A DNA stretch of 47,073 nucleotides, taken from positions 22,824-69,896 of the forward strand of contig JAGWBW010000042.1 of assembly GCA_021295695.1 (NCBI GenBank), given 5' to 3'. The notes under the pieces are model-generated. The model had not been told where the DNA came from, did not search any database, and worked only from the letters and a program-made list of their open reading frames with translations. The translations under genes were made by a program, and so were the position numbers. Position 1 is the stretch's first letter; each line of letters starts with the position of its first letter. Shown one piece after another: positions 27,393 to 34,507 of the stretch. The DNA comes from Candidatus Latescibacterota bacterium (lineage in GTDB: Bacteria > Latescibacterota > UBA2968).

Positions 27393-28502
27393 ATGTCCAT
27401 AATACCCAACACAGTACTACCCATCACAATGATGGACTCAAAACTGGACTCTCTAACATTTGACCTGCCATCCGACCTGGAAGCGGGTGAACCGCCCGAA
27501 GCGCGCGGACTCAGTCGGGACCAGGTCCGATTGATGGTCTCCTGGCAAAGCGATGATGCGATTGAACACATCGCATTTCGCGACCTGCCCGACGTGCTAC
27601 ATACAGGCGACGTCGTCGTCATCAACACCAGTGGCACGCGCAAAGCCTCTTTGCCCATCATTCGGCCCGATGGTACAGAACTCAGACTGCATCTATCAAC
27701 GCAACTACCCGCCGACCTGTGGGCAGTTGAAGTGCGTCAACCTAATGGTATAGCAACGCAGCCTTTTTACCACGCACAAGCAGGCGAAATTTTTGCGCTG
27801 CCCGGTGGCGGATCCGCACATCTGCACGCGCCTTATCGCCCCGAACTGCGGCACATTCCCAACGCCCCTGTTCGCCTTTGGATTGCAACCCTGAACCTGC
27901 CTCATGACCTGGATACCTACCTGGACATATACGGCATGCCCATCCGGTATGGCTATGTGCAAAACGACTGGCCCATCGACTATTATCAAACCGTATATGC
28001 AACAGAAGTAGGCAGCGCTGAAATGCCATCAGCTGGCAGAGCATTCACACCCGAAATCATCACAAAACTGGTCGCAAAAGGCATACAAATTGCCCCTCTG
28101 ATCTTGCACACCGGCGTGGCGAGCCTGGAAGCCGATGAACCGCCTTACGAGGAATACTACCGCGTACCAGCCGAAACAGCGCGGGTAATTAACAGCGCGC
28201 GAAAAAATGGCGGGCGGATCATCGCCATTGGCACAACAGTAGTGCGCGCACTCGAGACCGTCGCCGACAAAACCGGACAGGTCTCTCAAAGTGAAGGATG
28301 GACATCCCTAATAATCTCGCCCAATCATCCCATGCGGATTGTAGATGGCTTGCTCACCGGAATGCACGAACCAAGTGCCACACATCTATCTATGCTACAG
28401 GCATTGGCGGGATTAGACCACCTCAAACTGACTTATGAAGCCGCCCTCAACAAACATTATTTGTGGCATGAGTTCGGCGATCTACATTTGATTTTGCCCT
28501 GA
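27393..28502 (+). CDS. queA: QueA-like S-adenosylmethionine:tRNA ribosyltransferase-isomerase
   Basis: QueA transfers the ribosyl part of SAM to preQ1-tRNA, giving epoxyqueuosine. The present gene has the family features: FDLPSDL and LPDVLHTGDVVVINTSGTRKA at the N-terminus, YGYVQNDWPIDYYQTVYA, APLILHTGVASLEADEP, and IAIGTTVVRALETVA, ending FGDLHLIL. The core SAM/tRNA segment is clear, but YGYVQNDWPIDYYQT departs from the typical RY-Q-YA-GS run, so this may be the QueA-like variant known from several phyla. 369 residues; the ATG at 27393 has AGGAGA upstream. No other queuosine gene is visible in the window. Confidence 0.85.
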   Translation: MSIIPNTVLPITMMDSKLDSLTFDLPSDLEAGEPPEARGLSRDQVRLMVSWQSDDAIEHIAFRDLPDVLHTGDVVVINTSGTRKASLPIIRPDGTELRLHLSTQLPADLWAVEVRQPNGIATQPFYHAQAGEIFALPGGGSAHLHAPYRPELRHIPNAPVRLWIATLNLPHDLDTYLDIYGMPIRYGYVQNDWPIDYYQTVYATEVGSAEMPSAGRAFTPEIITKLVAKGIQIAPLILHTGVASLEADEPPYEEYYRVPAETARVINSARKNGGRIIAIGTTVVRALETVADKTGQVSQSEGWTSLIISPNHPMRIVDGLLTGMHEPSATHLSMLQALAGLDHLKLTYEAALNKHYLWHEFGDLHLILP

Positions 28503-28558
28503 ACACGCGGTATATTGAGACACTATCGGTAAAGTTTCGCTCTCAAACTGGAGAACAA

Positions 28559-29635
28559 ATGTTCAAAATTAACGAAATTGACAACAACATCCGCAGCGCC
28601 TATGGCATGACAGTCGCCGACGTCACAGGCACAGGGCACCTGGACATCGTGGTCGGTTCCACGGGCATCTCAATGATCGCCCTGTACGAAGGACCCCATT
28701 TTGAAAAACAAATAATCTCAGAAGCGCACCCCGGCACCATCGCCCTATCGGTATTCGACGTCACCGGCAACGGTCAAAAAGACATAATTGCAGGCAGCGG
28801 ATTTGCGCGAAGACTGCGGATACCACCAGAGTATTTACACTGGTTTCAAGCACCTGCCTGGACACAGCACTTCATCGACTGGGTACCCTATCTACACCGC
28901 ATAGCAATGGTAGATGTCAACAATCAACCCCTGCTATTTGTCGCGACATTACAAGGACCTGGAAGCCATATCAATGACTTTGATGCGCCGGGTGAATTGT
29001 GGTGTTATCGCGTACCCCAAGACCCGGTAAATGAACCGTGGGAAAAGCGATTGATCGACGGACACTTGAGACTCAACCACGGCCTGAGCGTATGCGACGT
29101 AGATGGCGATGGCCGCATGGACTTATTGCTCGGCACACGCGACGGCCTGATCTGGTTTGAGCCACCCAAAGGGGATGGATTTGCGGAAAATTGGAACCGG
29201 TGGACCATAAGTCCCCGCGAAAGCAGCGAGACCTTTGCCGTAGATATGGATGGGGATGGCATCAATGAAATACTATCCATCGAACCCTGGCACGGCAACG
29301 AACTCGTATGGTACAAAGCCACCGGCGACATCCGAACAGGCGCGTGGGAACGCCATCTAATCAGCGACAAACTCAACCGCGGACATTCCCTGTGGTGTGG
29401 CGACATAGACAGCGACAACGCCCTGGAAGTCATCGCCGGATACAACGGACCCGGCACAGCCCTCAACATCTATCGCCCAGAGAATCTGGAAATGGGCACC
29501 TGGCACATTGAACAAATCGACAACCGCATTGGCATGGGACAAATGGAAGTCGTAGATCTCAGCGGCAACGGCAAATTGGACATCGCCGCAAGCGGCATGT
29601 CAACCGGAAATGTGCGGTGGTATGAACAAATTTGA
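28559..29635 (+). CDS. FG-GAP/VCBS repeat beta-propeller protein
   Basis: 358 residues. At least six blades carry the calcium-binding-like motif: VTGTGHLDIVVG, VTGNGQKDIIAG, VDGDGRMDLLLG, MDGDGINEILSI, IDSDNALEVIAGY, and LSGNGKLDIAASG. No signal peptide is visible, which is unusual because most are exported. ACTGGAGAACAA lies before the ATG. Such propellers usually bind a ligand or a partner. The spacing (56 bases) from queA leaves its operon membership open. Function is unknown. Confidence 0.85.
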   Translation: MFKINEIDNNIRSAYGMTVADVTGTGHLDIVVGSTGISMIALYEGPHFEKQIISEAHPGTIALSVFDVTGNGQKDIIAGSGFARRLRIPPEYLHWFQAPAWTQHFIDWVPYLHRIAMVDVNNQPLLFVATLQGPGSHINDFDAPGELWCYRVPQDPVNEPWEKRLIDGHLRLNHGLSVCDVDGDGRMDLLLGTRDGLIWFEPPKGDGFAENWNRWTISPRESSETFAVDMDGDGINEILSIEPWHGNELVWYKATGDIRTGAWERHLISDKLNRGHSLWCGDIDSDNALEVIAGYNGPGTALNIYRPENLEMGTWHIEQIDNRIGMGQMEVVDLSGNGKLDIAASGMSTGNVRWYEQI

Positions 29636-29659
29636 ATCGTCTCTAAAAAAGGGAAGACA

Positions 29660-29887
29660 ATGGACTACCAAGACATCATCACCATTGAACCAGGCAAACG
29701 CGGTGGGAAACCGTGTATTCGCGGCATGCGGATCACCGTTTATGACGTGCTTGACTATCTGGCTTCAGACATGTCTGTTGAAGAAATCTTGAGTGACTTT
29801 CCCGAACTTACACGAGAAGACATTCGCGCCTGCCTGGCATTTGCCGCGGACCGAGAGCGCAGGCTTATGTCTGTTTCCTCGACATGA
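29660..29887 (+). CDS. DUF433-family antitoxin-like protein, second copy
   Basis: 75 residues, sharing ITIEPGKRGGKPCIRGMRIT and the following VYDVLDYLAS with the copy at 19014. The two clearly derive from one source. The second half differs (DMSVEEILSDFPELTREDIRACLAF). As in the first copy, no PIN-like DUF5615 toxin follows: the next gene (34 bases on) is a NIPSNAP protein. GGGAAGAC gives only a weak ribosome site. Orphan antitoxins of this family may act on toxins encoded elsewhere or serve as regulators. Confidence 0.87.
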   Translation: MDYQDIITIEPGKRGGKPCIRGMRITVYDVLDYLASDMSVEEILSDFPELTREDIRACLAFAADRERRLMSVSST

Positions 29888-29921
29888 GATTTCCATCACA
29901 ACACTCACAAAGGAGAGAAAT

Positions 29922-30242
29922 ATGTTTTTCGAACTACGTCAATATCGCACTCAACCTGGAAAACGAGAAGAATGGGTCGCATTTATGGAGAGTGAAATCA
30001 TCCCATTTCAAATATCAAAAGGCATGGTAGTTATCGGCAGTTTTGTCGGCGAAGAAGAAGACGATCTCTTCGTGTGGATCCGTCGATTCGAAAGCGAAGA
30101 ACAAAGAGAGCAACTCTACAAAGCCGTCTATGAAGACCCGTATTGGACCGACACCTTGAGCGATCAAGTGGGTGCATTGATCGACCGGGAGCGCATCGTA
30201 GTAACGCGCCTCAACGCAACACCGAGGTCTGTCATACAATAG
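29922..30242 (+). CDS. NIPSNAP-family protein
   Basis: 106 residues with the ferredoxin-like fold typical of NIPSNAP: FFELRQYRTQPGKREEWVAFME at the N-terminus and IGSFVGEEEDDLFVWIRRFES in the middle. The family's biochemical role is unknown in bacteria; it often sits with oxidoreductases. ATG 29922 has AAGGAGAG 5 bases upstream. The longer in-frame reading to 29793 overlaps the DUF433 gene in another frame and is rejected. It converges with the McrB-like gene, with 3 bases between the stops. Confidence 0.88.
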   Translation: MFFELRQYRTQPGKREEWVAFMESEIIPFQISKGMVVIGSFVGEEEDDLFVWIRRFESEEQREQLYKAVYEDPYWTDTLSDQVGALIDRERIVVTRLNATPRSVIQ

Positions 30243-30245
30243 GAC

Positions 30246-32027
30246 CTACCAAAAACTGACAAACCCCGTGAGTTCAAGCCGGCGTTTCACACGCTGGAGT
30301 TTGTGTGTTGAGCGGGGATATGTGGGATCGCAAAAAGCGATGAGTGTATCGAGCAAATCGGCGAGTTCTTCTCCCGCGCCGGACAGGCGTGGGAGAATTT
30401 TTTGTAAAATCTGATAATCAAAAGCATCGCGGGGCGCGAACGCCGGCGCATTTGATGGAAGCCCCTCAATCAGATCGAGCGCATACGCCATATAAATGAG
30501 AACCTCGTCGCGAATGCGATAGCCAAAATGCAGGTCTTCTTTGGCGAGTATAGCATTGATCTCCCCCAACGGCTCATTCCACGCAACAACCTCATCGCGG
30601 TGGCGAACATCTTCCAACTGCCGATAGGGACGATCAATAAGCGCAGCACCCAGAGCGCGCAGGGCAGTCGAATCAATCTGTACCTCGGGATCATAATCCG
30701 ACAGCCCCAGATCAACCCGGTCAAAAGCAACCGTATTCGCCCGATCGAGCACCTTGGGACTAAACGTATAGGTCGTCTCGTCCATATTAACCGTGCCTGC
30801 AACAAACAAATTGGGCGGAATGGGCAAACGCGAAGGCACATCTCCCATCTCATCCGTTGACACAACATCGCCACCCTGCGCCAACTCAATCGGATCCGTC
30901 GTCCACGCCCCATCCGGCGTGCGTCTCGCCGTCTCCATAACACTCAAAAAATCGGCAAAATAGTGTTCCACACGAGCGAGATTCATCTCGTCCAAACACA
31001 CAAAATAAGGACGTTCCGGATCGTCGTGTGCCTCGCACATCGCCTGAAGCAACACACCGGGGCGAAACACCCCCGTAAGCAAATTTTCAAACCCGAGCAA
31101 ATCGCGCACATCATTCCAATCCGGGCGCACGGGAATAAGGCGATACCCCCTTGCCCGACCCTTATCGAGACCATTAATCGCCTCGGCCAAAAGGCGAACC
31201 ACCGTACTCTTGCCCGTCCCGGATATCCCAGCCAGAATGAGAAAAGGTTTGGTCTTCAAACACAAATAGAGATTGAACAACATACTCGCTTCAATCTGGA
31301 AATTCTTCAGCGCCGTAAACCGGTAAAGATCACACAACAGCTCCGCCTCCACAGGCACAAGCGCATCCCGCACAACACCGGCTTCTGCGGGATCGGGCAC
31401 CTGATATACAATACTGCTCTTAGAGAGCCTGTATCGAGCCTCTGTAAACACCGCATACAGCGCGTAGAGATCCCCCAGCACCGTCTTAATATCATCAACA
31501 AGAGTCGGCACTGCAGCTTCATCCGGCGTAAGAATCGAACCGACAAACAGCGAGCGATCAACTCCCTCGAGCCTGGATGGCGACCAGGGCACCGAGCGAC
31601 CGGGTGACGCCACAATAATATCACCCGCCAAACAGCGATACCCCTTGCGCGGCACCACACCGCGAAACTTCTTGCGGTCGGCAATCGCCGTTTGCATCGC
31701 CTCGGCAGTCCACCAGCCAGAGTAAAAACCTATAGCGACGGCATTGTGGTGCAGATAAATACCCAGCTGAGGCAACCGGGGAAACGCGCTCTTTTTTAAT
31801 TTTCCATCTACAAAATAGAGACACGCGTGATCCCGGGGCCGATCGGGATTGGAGCGAAAATTAGTCGTCGTATAAACAGGTGAAATAACAGCGGTAAGTT
31901 CCGGATACTGTTTCGTAAGGATGGGTTCGATCTCATCGCGCAGGACTTGCATCCGCCCATGCAGATGCTCAGCACCTATGCGCGTGCCATTACAGGCGAG
32001 AAAATCGTTGGGAGAGAAAGAGAACAT
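30246..32027 (-). CDS. McrB-like AAA+ ATPase/GTPase, without an McrC partner
   Basis: 593 residues. The AAA+ core (about 265-480) has Walker A LILAGISGTGKSTVV, Walker B YFVCLDEMNLARVEHYF, and VAGTVNMDETTYTFSPKVLDRA, as in the McrB family of 5-methylcytosine-dependent restriction motors. The N-terminal part (1-250) does not look like the McrB B3 domain; it contains PELTAVISPVYTTTNFRSNP and LGIYLHHNAVAIGFYSGWW, like DUF2461-type domains, which is only a tentative likeness. The C-terminal 100 residues are helical. McrC, the nuclease subunit, is not next to it: a NIPSNAP gene faces its end and an AT-rich spacer lies behind its start. It may be a defence gene whose partner is elsewhere or lost, or a non-restriction ATPase. 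No ribosome site is obvious. Confidence 0.85.
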   Translation of the reverse strand: MFSFSPNDFLACNGTRIGAEHLHGRMQVLRDEIEPILTKQYPELTAVISPVYTTTNFRSNPDRPRDHACLYFVDGKLKKSAFPRLPQLGIYLHHNAVAIGFYSGWWTAEAMQTAIADRKKFRGVVPRKGYRCLAGDIIVASPGRSVPWSPSRLEGVDRSLFVGSILTPDEAAVPTLVDDIKTVLGDLYALYAVFTEARYRLSKSSIVYQVPDPAEAGVVRDALVPVEAELLCDLYRFTALKNFQIEASMLFNLYLCLKTKPFLILAGISGTGKSTVVRLLAEAINGLDKGRARGYRLIPVRPDWNDVRDLLGFENLLTGVFRPGVLLQAMCEAHDDPERPYFVCLDEMNLARVEHYFADFLSVMETARRTPDGAWTTDPIELAQGGDVVSTDEMGDVPSRLPIPPNLFVAGTVNMDETTYTFSPKVLDRANTVAFDRVDLGLSDYDPEVQIDSTALRALGAALIDRPYRQLEDVRHRDEVVAWNEPLGEINAILAKEDLHFGYRIRDEVLIYMAYALDLIEGLPSNAPAFAPRDAFDYQILQKILPRLSGAGEELADLLDTLIAFCDPTYPRSTHKLQRVKRRLELTGFVSFW

Positions 32028-32049
32028 AAAAGCGCGATGGATTGCCTGA

Positions 32050-32260
32050 TGGTGTTGATGAAATTGGAATGTTCACAAAATATAATCTACAAATTATATC
32101 TACCAAACTAAATTTGGATTGCTTTGCGAGAATTATACCACCTCTTAAAAATTGGCAATTGATGAGCATAGAATTAAATAAAAAAATATTTTTCTTCCCC
32201 TATAAGTTTGACTTGATTCCAAAAAAAATTAAATTATATTGCAAAGTTATCACTGTTGGG
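32050..32260. other. AT-rich spacer between mcrB-like gene and aquaporin remnant
   Basis: This stretch is visibly richer in A and T than its surroundings (runs such as AAAAAAATTAAATTATATT). It encodes no protein with family similarity; an 84-codon reading (32042-32296) has no ribosome site and no recognisable pattern. It may be a recent insertion or a boundary of a mobile segment. Confidence 0.6.
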
Positions 32261-32459
32261 CCATTGCGACAAGCGATCATGCTGGGCTGGCATTAGCACA
32301 GACTTTCGCAATTATTGTGATGGTAAGGTGCAATCAGCTGTGGGCATCTCAACCCGGCCATTACCATTGGCGCGCTTGTAGCGGGAAGTACAGGCAGTGG
32401 TAATGCTATTAAATACATTGTCTTTTGTCTGTCAATGGTGATGGTGAAGAATATGTAAT
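32251..32459 (+). pseudogene. Fragment of an aquaporin/MIP channel gene, frameshifted
   Basis: In one frame from 32284, GLALAQTFAIIVMV can be read; in the next frame from 32333 follows ISCGHLNPAITIGALVAGST and then NAIKYIV. Together they match the first half of a major-intrinsic-protein channel, including the first NPA motif (NPA in HLNPAITIGA). The frames are joined by a one-base shift near 32325-32333. There is no start or second half, so it is a remnant. It runs into a segment (32434 onward) resembling the end of the third tandem membrane-protein gene. Confidence 0.72.
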
Positions 32460-32545
32460 GCTACACAAAATCAATTCTTTAATAAAGCGCAGAGAGCAAT
32501 GTTCTCTGCGCTCTGTATTTATACGGGAATTTTATGGATAGATAA
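32434..32545. repeat. Degenerate copy of the membrane-gene end, terminator and ahpD start
   Basis: GTGATGGTGAAGAATA, CTACACAAAATCAATTCTTT, AAGCGCAGAGAGCAATG, TTCTCTGCGCT and GGGAATTTTATGGATAGATAA match 33869-33985 in the same order, where they are the end of the third membrane gene, its hairpin and the start of ahpD. Here the ahpD start is broken (ATG GAT AGA TAA). The hairpin stem AGCGCAGAGA/TCTCTGCGCT (32486-32512) is intact. Confidence 0.8.
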
Positions 32546-32650
32546 GCAAATTTTTTTACTGAGCGAGTGGGAATTCTCTTGACACTGCTACTTTGTTTAC
32601 ATTTTTTAGCATAAGGACATAAGGAATTCTACATTCCTCAATAAGAAAAA

Positions 32651-32674
32651 GGAAAAGTGTTTTCCGCTTTTTTT
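32651..32674 (+). terminator. Weak terminator-like hairpin upstream of the tandem genes
   Basis: GGAAAA, GTG and TTTTCC form a 6-bp stem followed by GC and seven T. It lies about 100 bases before the first membrane-protein gene and could end transcription from upstream or act as an attenuator. TTGACA at 32579 lies upstream, but no good -10 is at the proper distance. Confidence 0.4.
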
Positions 32675-32770
32675 ACTATGGGGATGGTGCATTTTGTAGC
32701 ATTCCGTCTGTAACCGTTGCGGCTGTGTGACAACACAAGCCGTGACACAACCACATTCTGGGAGGTAGAA

Positions 32771-33097
32771 ATGGCAAGCAGAATTATTGTTGGTCTGGTC
32801 ATCATCCTTGCGATTGTGCAGGGCTTAGCGGCCGACGCAATCCCTGGGGGACTCGTGCCGCTCGCGCTGGTGATACTGGGCTTACTTTACGCGATAGTGG
32901 CGATCGACGCTGAGGACTCGACGGCCTACCTGGTCGTTGCGATTGCGGTCGGCGCTGCTGCAGGTGCAGATGTGTTGAGCAACATCCCAGCGATAGGCGA
33001 GAGCCTGGACGCCATCGTCGATCCGATCGCCACCGCTTTGTATGCCGGTGTCATAGCCATACTCGTGGCGAAGGGGGCAAACCGCATCAAGGGTTAA
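32771..33097 (+). CDS. Small membrane protein, tandem paralogue 1 of 3
   Basis: 108 residues, mostly hydrophobic: about four membrane helices (residues 4-22, 28-45, 52-70 and 84-101). All three tandem copies share RIIVxLxxxLAIxQGLAADA, then AYLxVAxAVGAAAGADxLS, and DAIVDPIxTALYAGVI. The small-residue run GAAAGAD suits close helix packing. The conserved acidic residues sit next to the helices (AADA, IDAE, GAD, LDAIVDP). I do not recognise the family. GGGAGG lies 8 bases before the ATG, and the leader (ACACAACCACATTCTGGGAGG) is nearly the same in front of copy 2. The start at 32771 follows from that leader; 18 extra in-frame residues upstream are rejected. Confidence 0.78.
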   Translation: MASRIIVGLVIILAIVQGLAADAIPGGLVPLALVILGLLYAIVAIDAEDSTAYLVVAIAVGAAAGADVLSNIPAIGESLDAIVDPIATALYAGVIAILVAKGANRIKG

Positions 33098-33167
33098 AGG
33101 TGACTGGCGGAACAGCGATCTGCAACCGCAGGTCGTGACACACAAACACATTCTGGGAGGTAGAGAA

Positions 33168-33494
33168 ATGGCAAGCAGGATTATTGTTAGCCTGATCGCC
33201 GCTCTGGCGATTATTCAGGGCCTGGCGGCCGACGCGGTCTCTATGGAACTTGTGTCGCTCGCGCTGGTGATTCTGGGCCTGGCCTACGCGGTGGTGGCGA
33301 TTGACGCTGACGGCGAAACAGCCTACCTGATCGTTGCACTTGCGGTCGGCGCTGCTGCAGGTGCGGATGCGTTGAGCGGCATCCCACAGATTGGTGCCCA
33401 CCTGGACGCCATCGTCGATCCAATCAGTACTGCTCTGTATGCCGGCGTCATAACCATCCTCGTGAGAGGAATAATAAATCAACTCAAGGGTTAA
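33168..33494 (+). CDS. Small membrane protein, tandem paralogue 2 of 3
   Basis: 108 residues, the same length as copy 1 and about two-thirds identical: ends VITILVRGIINQLKG where copy 1 has VIAILVAKGANRIKG. The leader ACACACAAACACATTCTGGG and GAGGTAGAGAA duplicates that of copy 1, so the repeated unit includes the ribosome site as well as the gene. Most differences are conservative and sit in the loops between helices 2 and 3 (AIDADGETAYLIV) and after helix 3 (LSGIPQIGAHLD). This suggests selection for the fold, with three working genes rather than decay. Function unknown; see copy 1 for the topology. Confidence 0.78.
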   Translation: MASRIIVSLIAALAIIQGLAADAVSMELVSLALVILGLAYAVVAIDADGETAYLIVALAVGAAAGADALSGIPQIGAHLDAIVDPISTALYAGVITILVRGIINQLKG

Positions 33495-33540
33495 AACGGC
33501 TACGTGATAACACAACTAGCTTATTCAGGGAGGCAGAAAT

Positions 33541-33888
33541 ATGGTAAACAGGATTATTGTTGCCCTGATCGTCATTCTGGCGATTATTCAGGGTTTGGCG
33601 GCCGACGCGATCCCTGAGGGGATTGTGTCAATTTTGCTGGTGGTTCTGGGCCTGGTGTACGGGTGGATGGTAGTTGACGCTGATGACGCAACAGCTTATC
33701 TTGTGGTTGCTCTTGCTGTCGGCGCTGCTGCAGGTGCGGACGTGTTGAGCCACATACAGGTAATAGGCGCCCACGTGGACGCCATTGTCGATCCGATCAG
33801 TACCGCTCTGTATGCCGGCGTCATAACCGTATTCGCAAAGAAAGTATTCAATCACCTCACAGACAGCAGTGATGGCGGTGAAGAATAG
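33541..33888 (+). CDS. Small membrane protein, tandem paralogue 3 of 3
   Basis: 115 residues: the same core with a longer, acidic C-terminus (NHLTDSSDGGEE). It starts MVNRIIVALIVILAIIQGLAADAI. The leader (ACACAACTAGCTTATTCAGG GAGG) is less like the others. Helix 2 ends in an unusual YGWMVVDAD, with the loop DADDATAYLVV. The C-terminal extension may change partners or membrane orientation. A perfect 12-bp hairpin follows 29 bases after the stop, and the ahpD-like gene begins 81 bases after the stop. The same end of gene and hairpin appear in degraded form at 32434-32545, so a further copy probably existed. Confidence 0.77.
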   Translation: MVNRIIVALIVILAIIQGLAADAIPEGIVSILLVVLGLVYGWMVVDADDATAYLVVALAVGAAAGADVLSHIQVIGAHVDAIVDPISTALYAGVITVFAKKVFNHLTDSSDGGEE

Positions 33889-33916
33889 TTAAATCTACAC
33901 AAAAGCAATTCTTTAC

Positions 33917-33950
33917 AAAGCGCAGAGAGCAATGCCGTTCTCTGCGCTTT
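33917..33950 (+). terminator. Hairpin after the tandem membrane genes
   Basis: AAAGCGCAGAGA and TCTCTGCGCTTT make a perfect 12-bp stem with a 10-base loop. It is followed by CTTCAT, not a T-run, so it may be a partial terminator or an RNA-stability element between the membrane genes and the ahpD-like gene (19 bases further). Confidence 0.6.
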
Positions 33951-33968
33951 CTTCATACAGGAGATTTT

Positions 33969-34505
33969 ATGGGTATAGATAATCTGCGATCGGCAATGCC
34001 CGACTATGCGCGGGACATTCGGTTGAACCTGGGATCGGTCATATCTGCGTCGCGCCTCGATCCGACAATGGCCTGGGGGTCGGCACTTACCGCAGCACTG
34101 GTGTCCAAAAATGCACAGGTAATTCAGAATATCGCCGAAGACGCACAGACTGTTATGGACGAAAAACACATCAAAGCAGTAAAATCCGCTGCTGCCATGA
34201 TGAGCATGACCAATGTGTGGTATAAATTCACCGATCTCATTCAAGATAGCGAGGTGAAGAAACAGCCGCCCAAATTGCGCATGAATGCCGTTCTGACCCA
34301 CGGCGGTGTCGATCGCGCTTTGTTCGAAGCGTGGAGCCTCTCGGCAAGTGTGGTAAACGCGTGTGGTATTTGTGTAAACGCACACGCATCGCAATTGAAC
34401 AAACTGGGTATTGACGCACAACAAATCGCAGACATCGCCCGTATTGCCACCGTAATAAAATCAGTGGCCGATACGCTATCCTTTGAAACATTGTCTAATG
34501 GTTAA
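33969..34505 (+). CDS. AhpD-like carboxymuconolactone decarboxylase-fold protein
   Basis: 178 residues. The active site ACGICVNAHASQL holds Cys132, Cys135 and His139 with Glu120 upstream (LFEAWSLSAS), exactly the spacing of mycobacterial AhpD, which passes electrons to AhpC. An AhpC gene is not present, so the peroxidase partner, if any, is elsewhere. AGGAGAT lies before the ATG. It is the first of four closely spaced genes; the aminotransferase starts 3 bases after its stop. Whether it works with those genes or only shares their promoter is open. A degraded copy of its start lies at 32525-32545. Confidence 0.9.
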   Translation: MGIDNLRSAMPDYARDIRLNLGSVISASRLDPTMAWGSALTAALVSKNAQVIQNIAEDAQTVMDEKHIKAVKSAAAMMSMTNVWYKFTDLIQDSEVKKQPPKLRMNAVLTHGGVDRALFEAWSLSASVVNACGICVNAHASQLNKLGIDAQQIADIARIATVIKSVADTLSFETLSNG

Positions 34506-34507
34506 AC

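Noticed and set aside
32042-32296. 84-codon open frame in the AT-rich spacer
   Set aside because: No ribosome site, no family pattern, and a Lys/Phe/Ile-rich composition expected from random AT-rich DNA.
32579-32610. TTGACA as a promoter for the tandem membrane genes
   Set aside because: No acceptable -10 lies 16-18 bases downstream (only T-runs), and the first start codon is about 190 bases away; kept only as a note.
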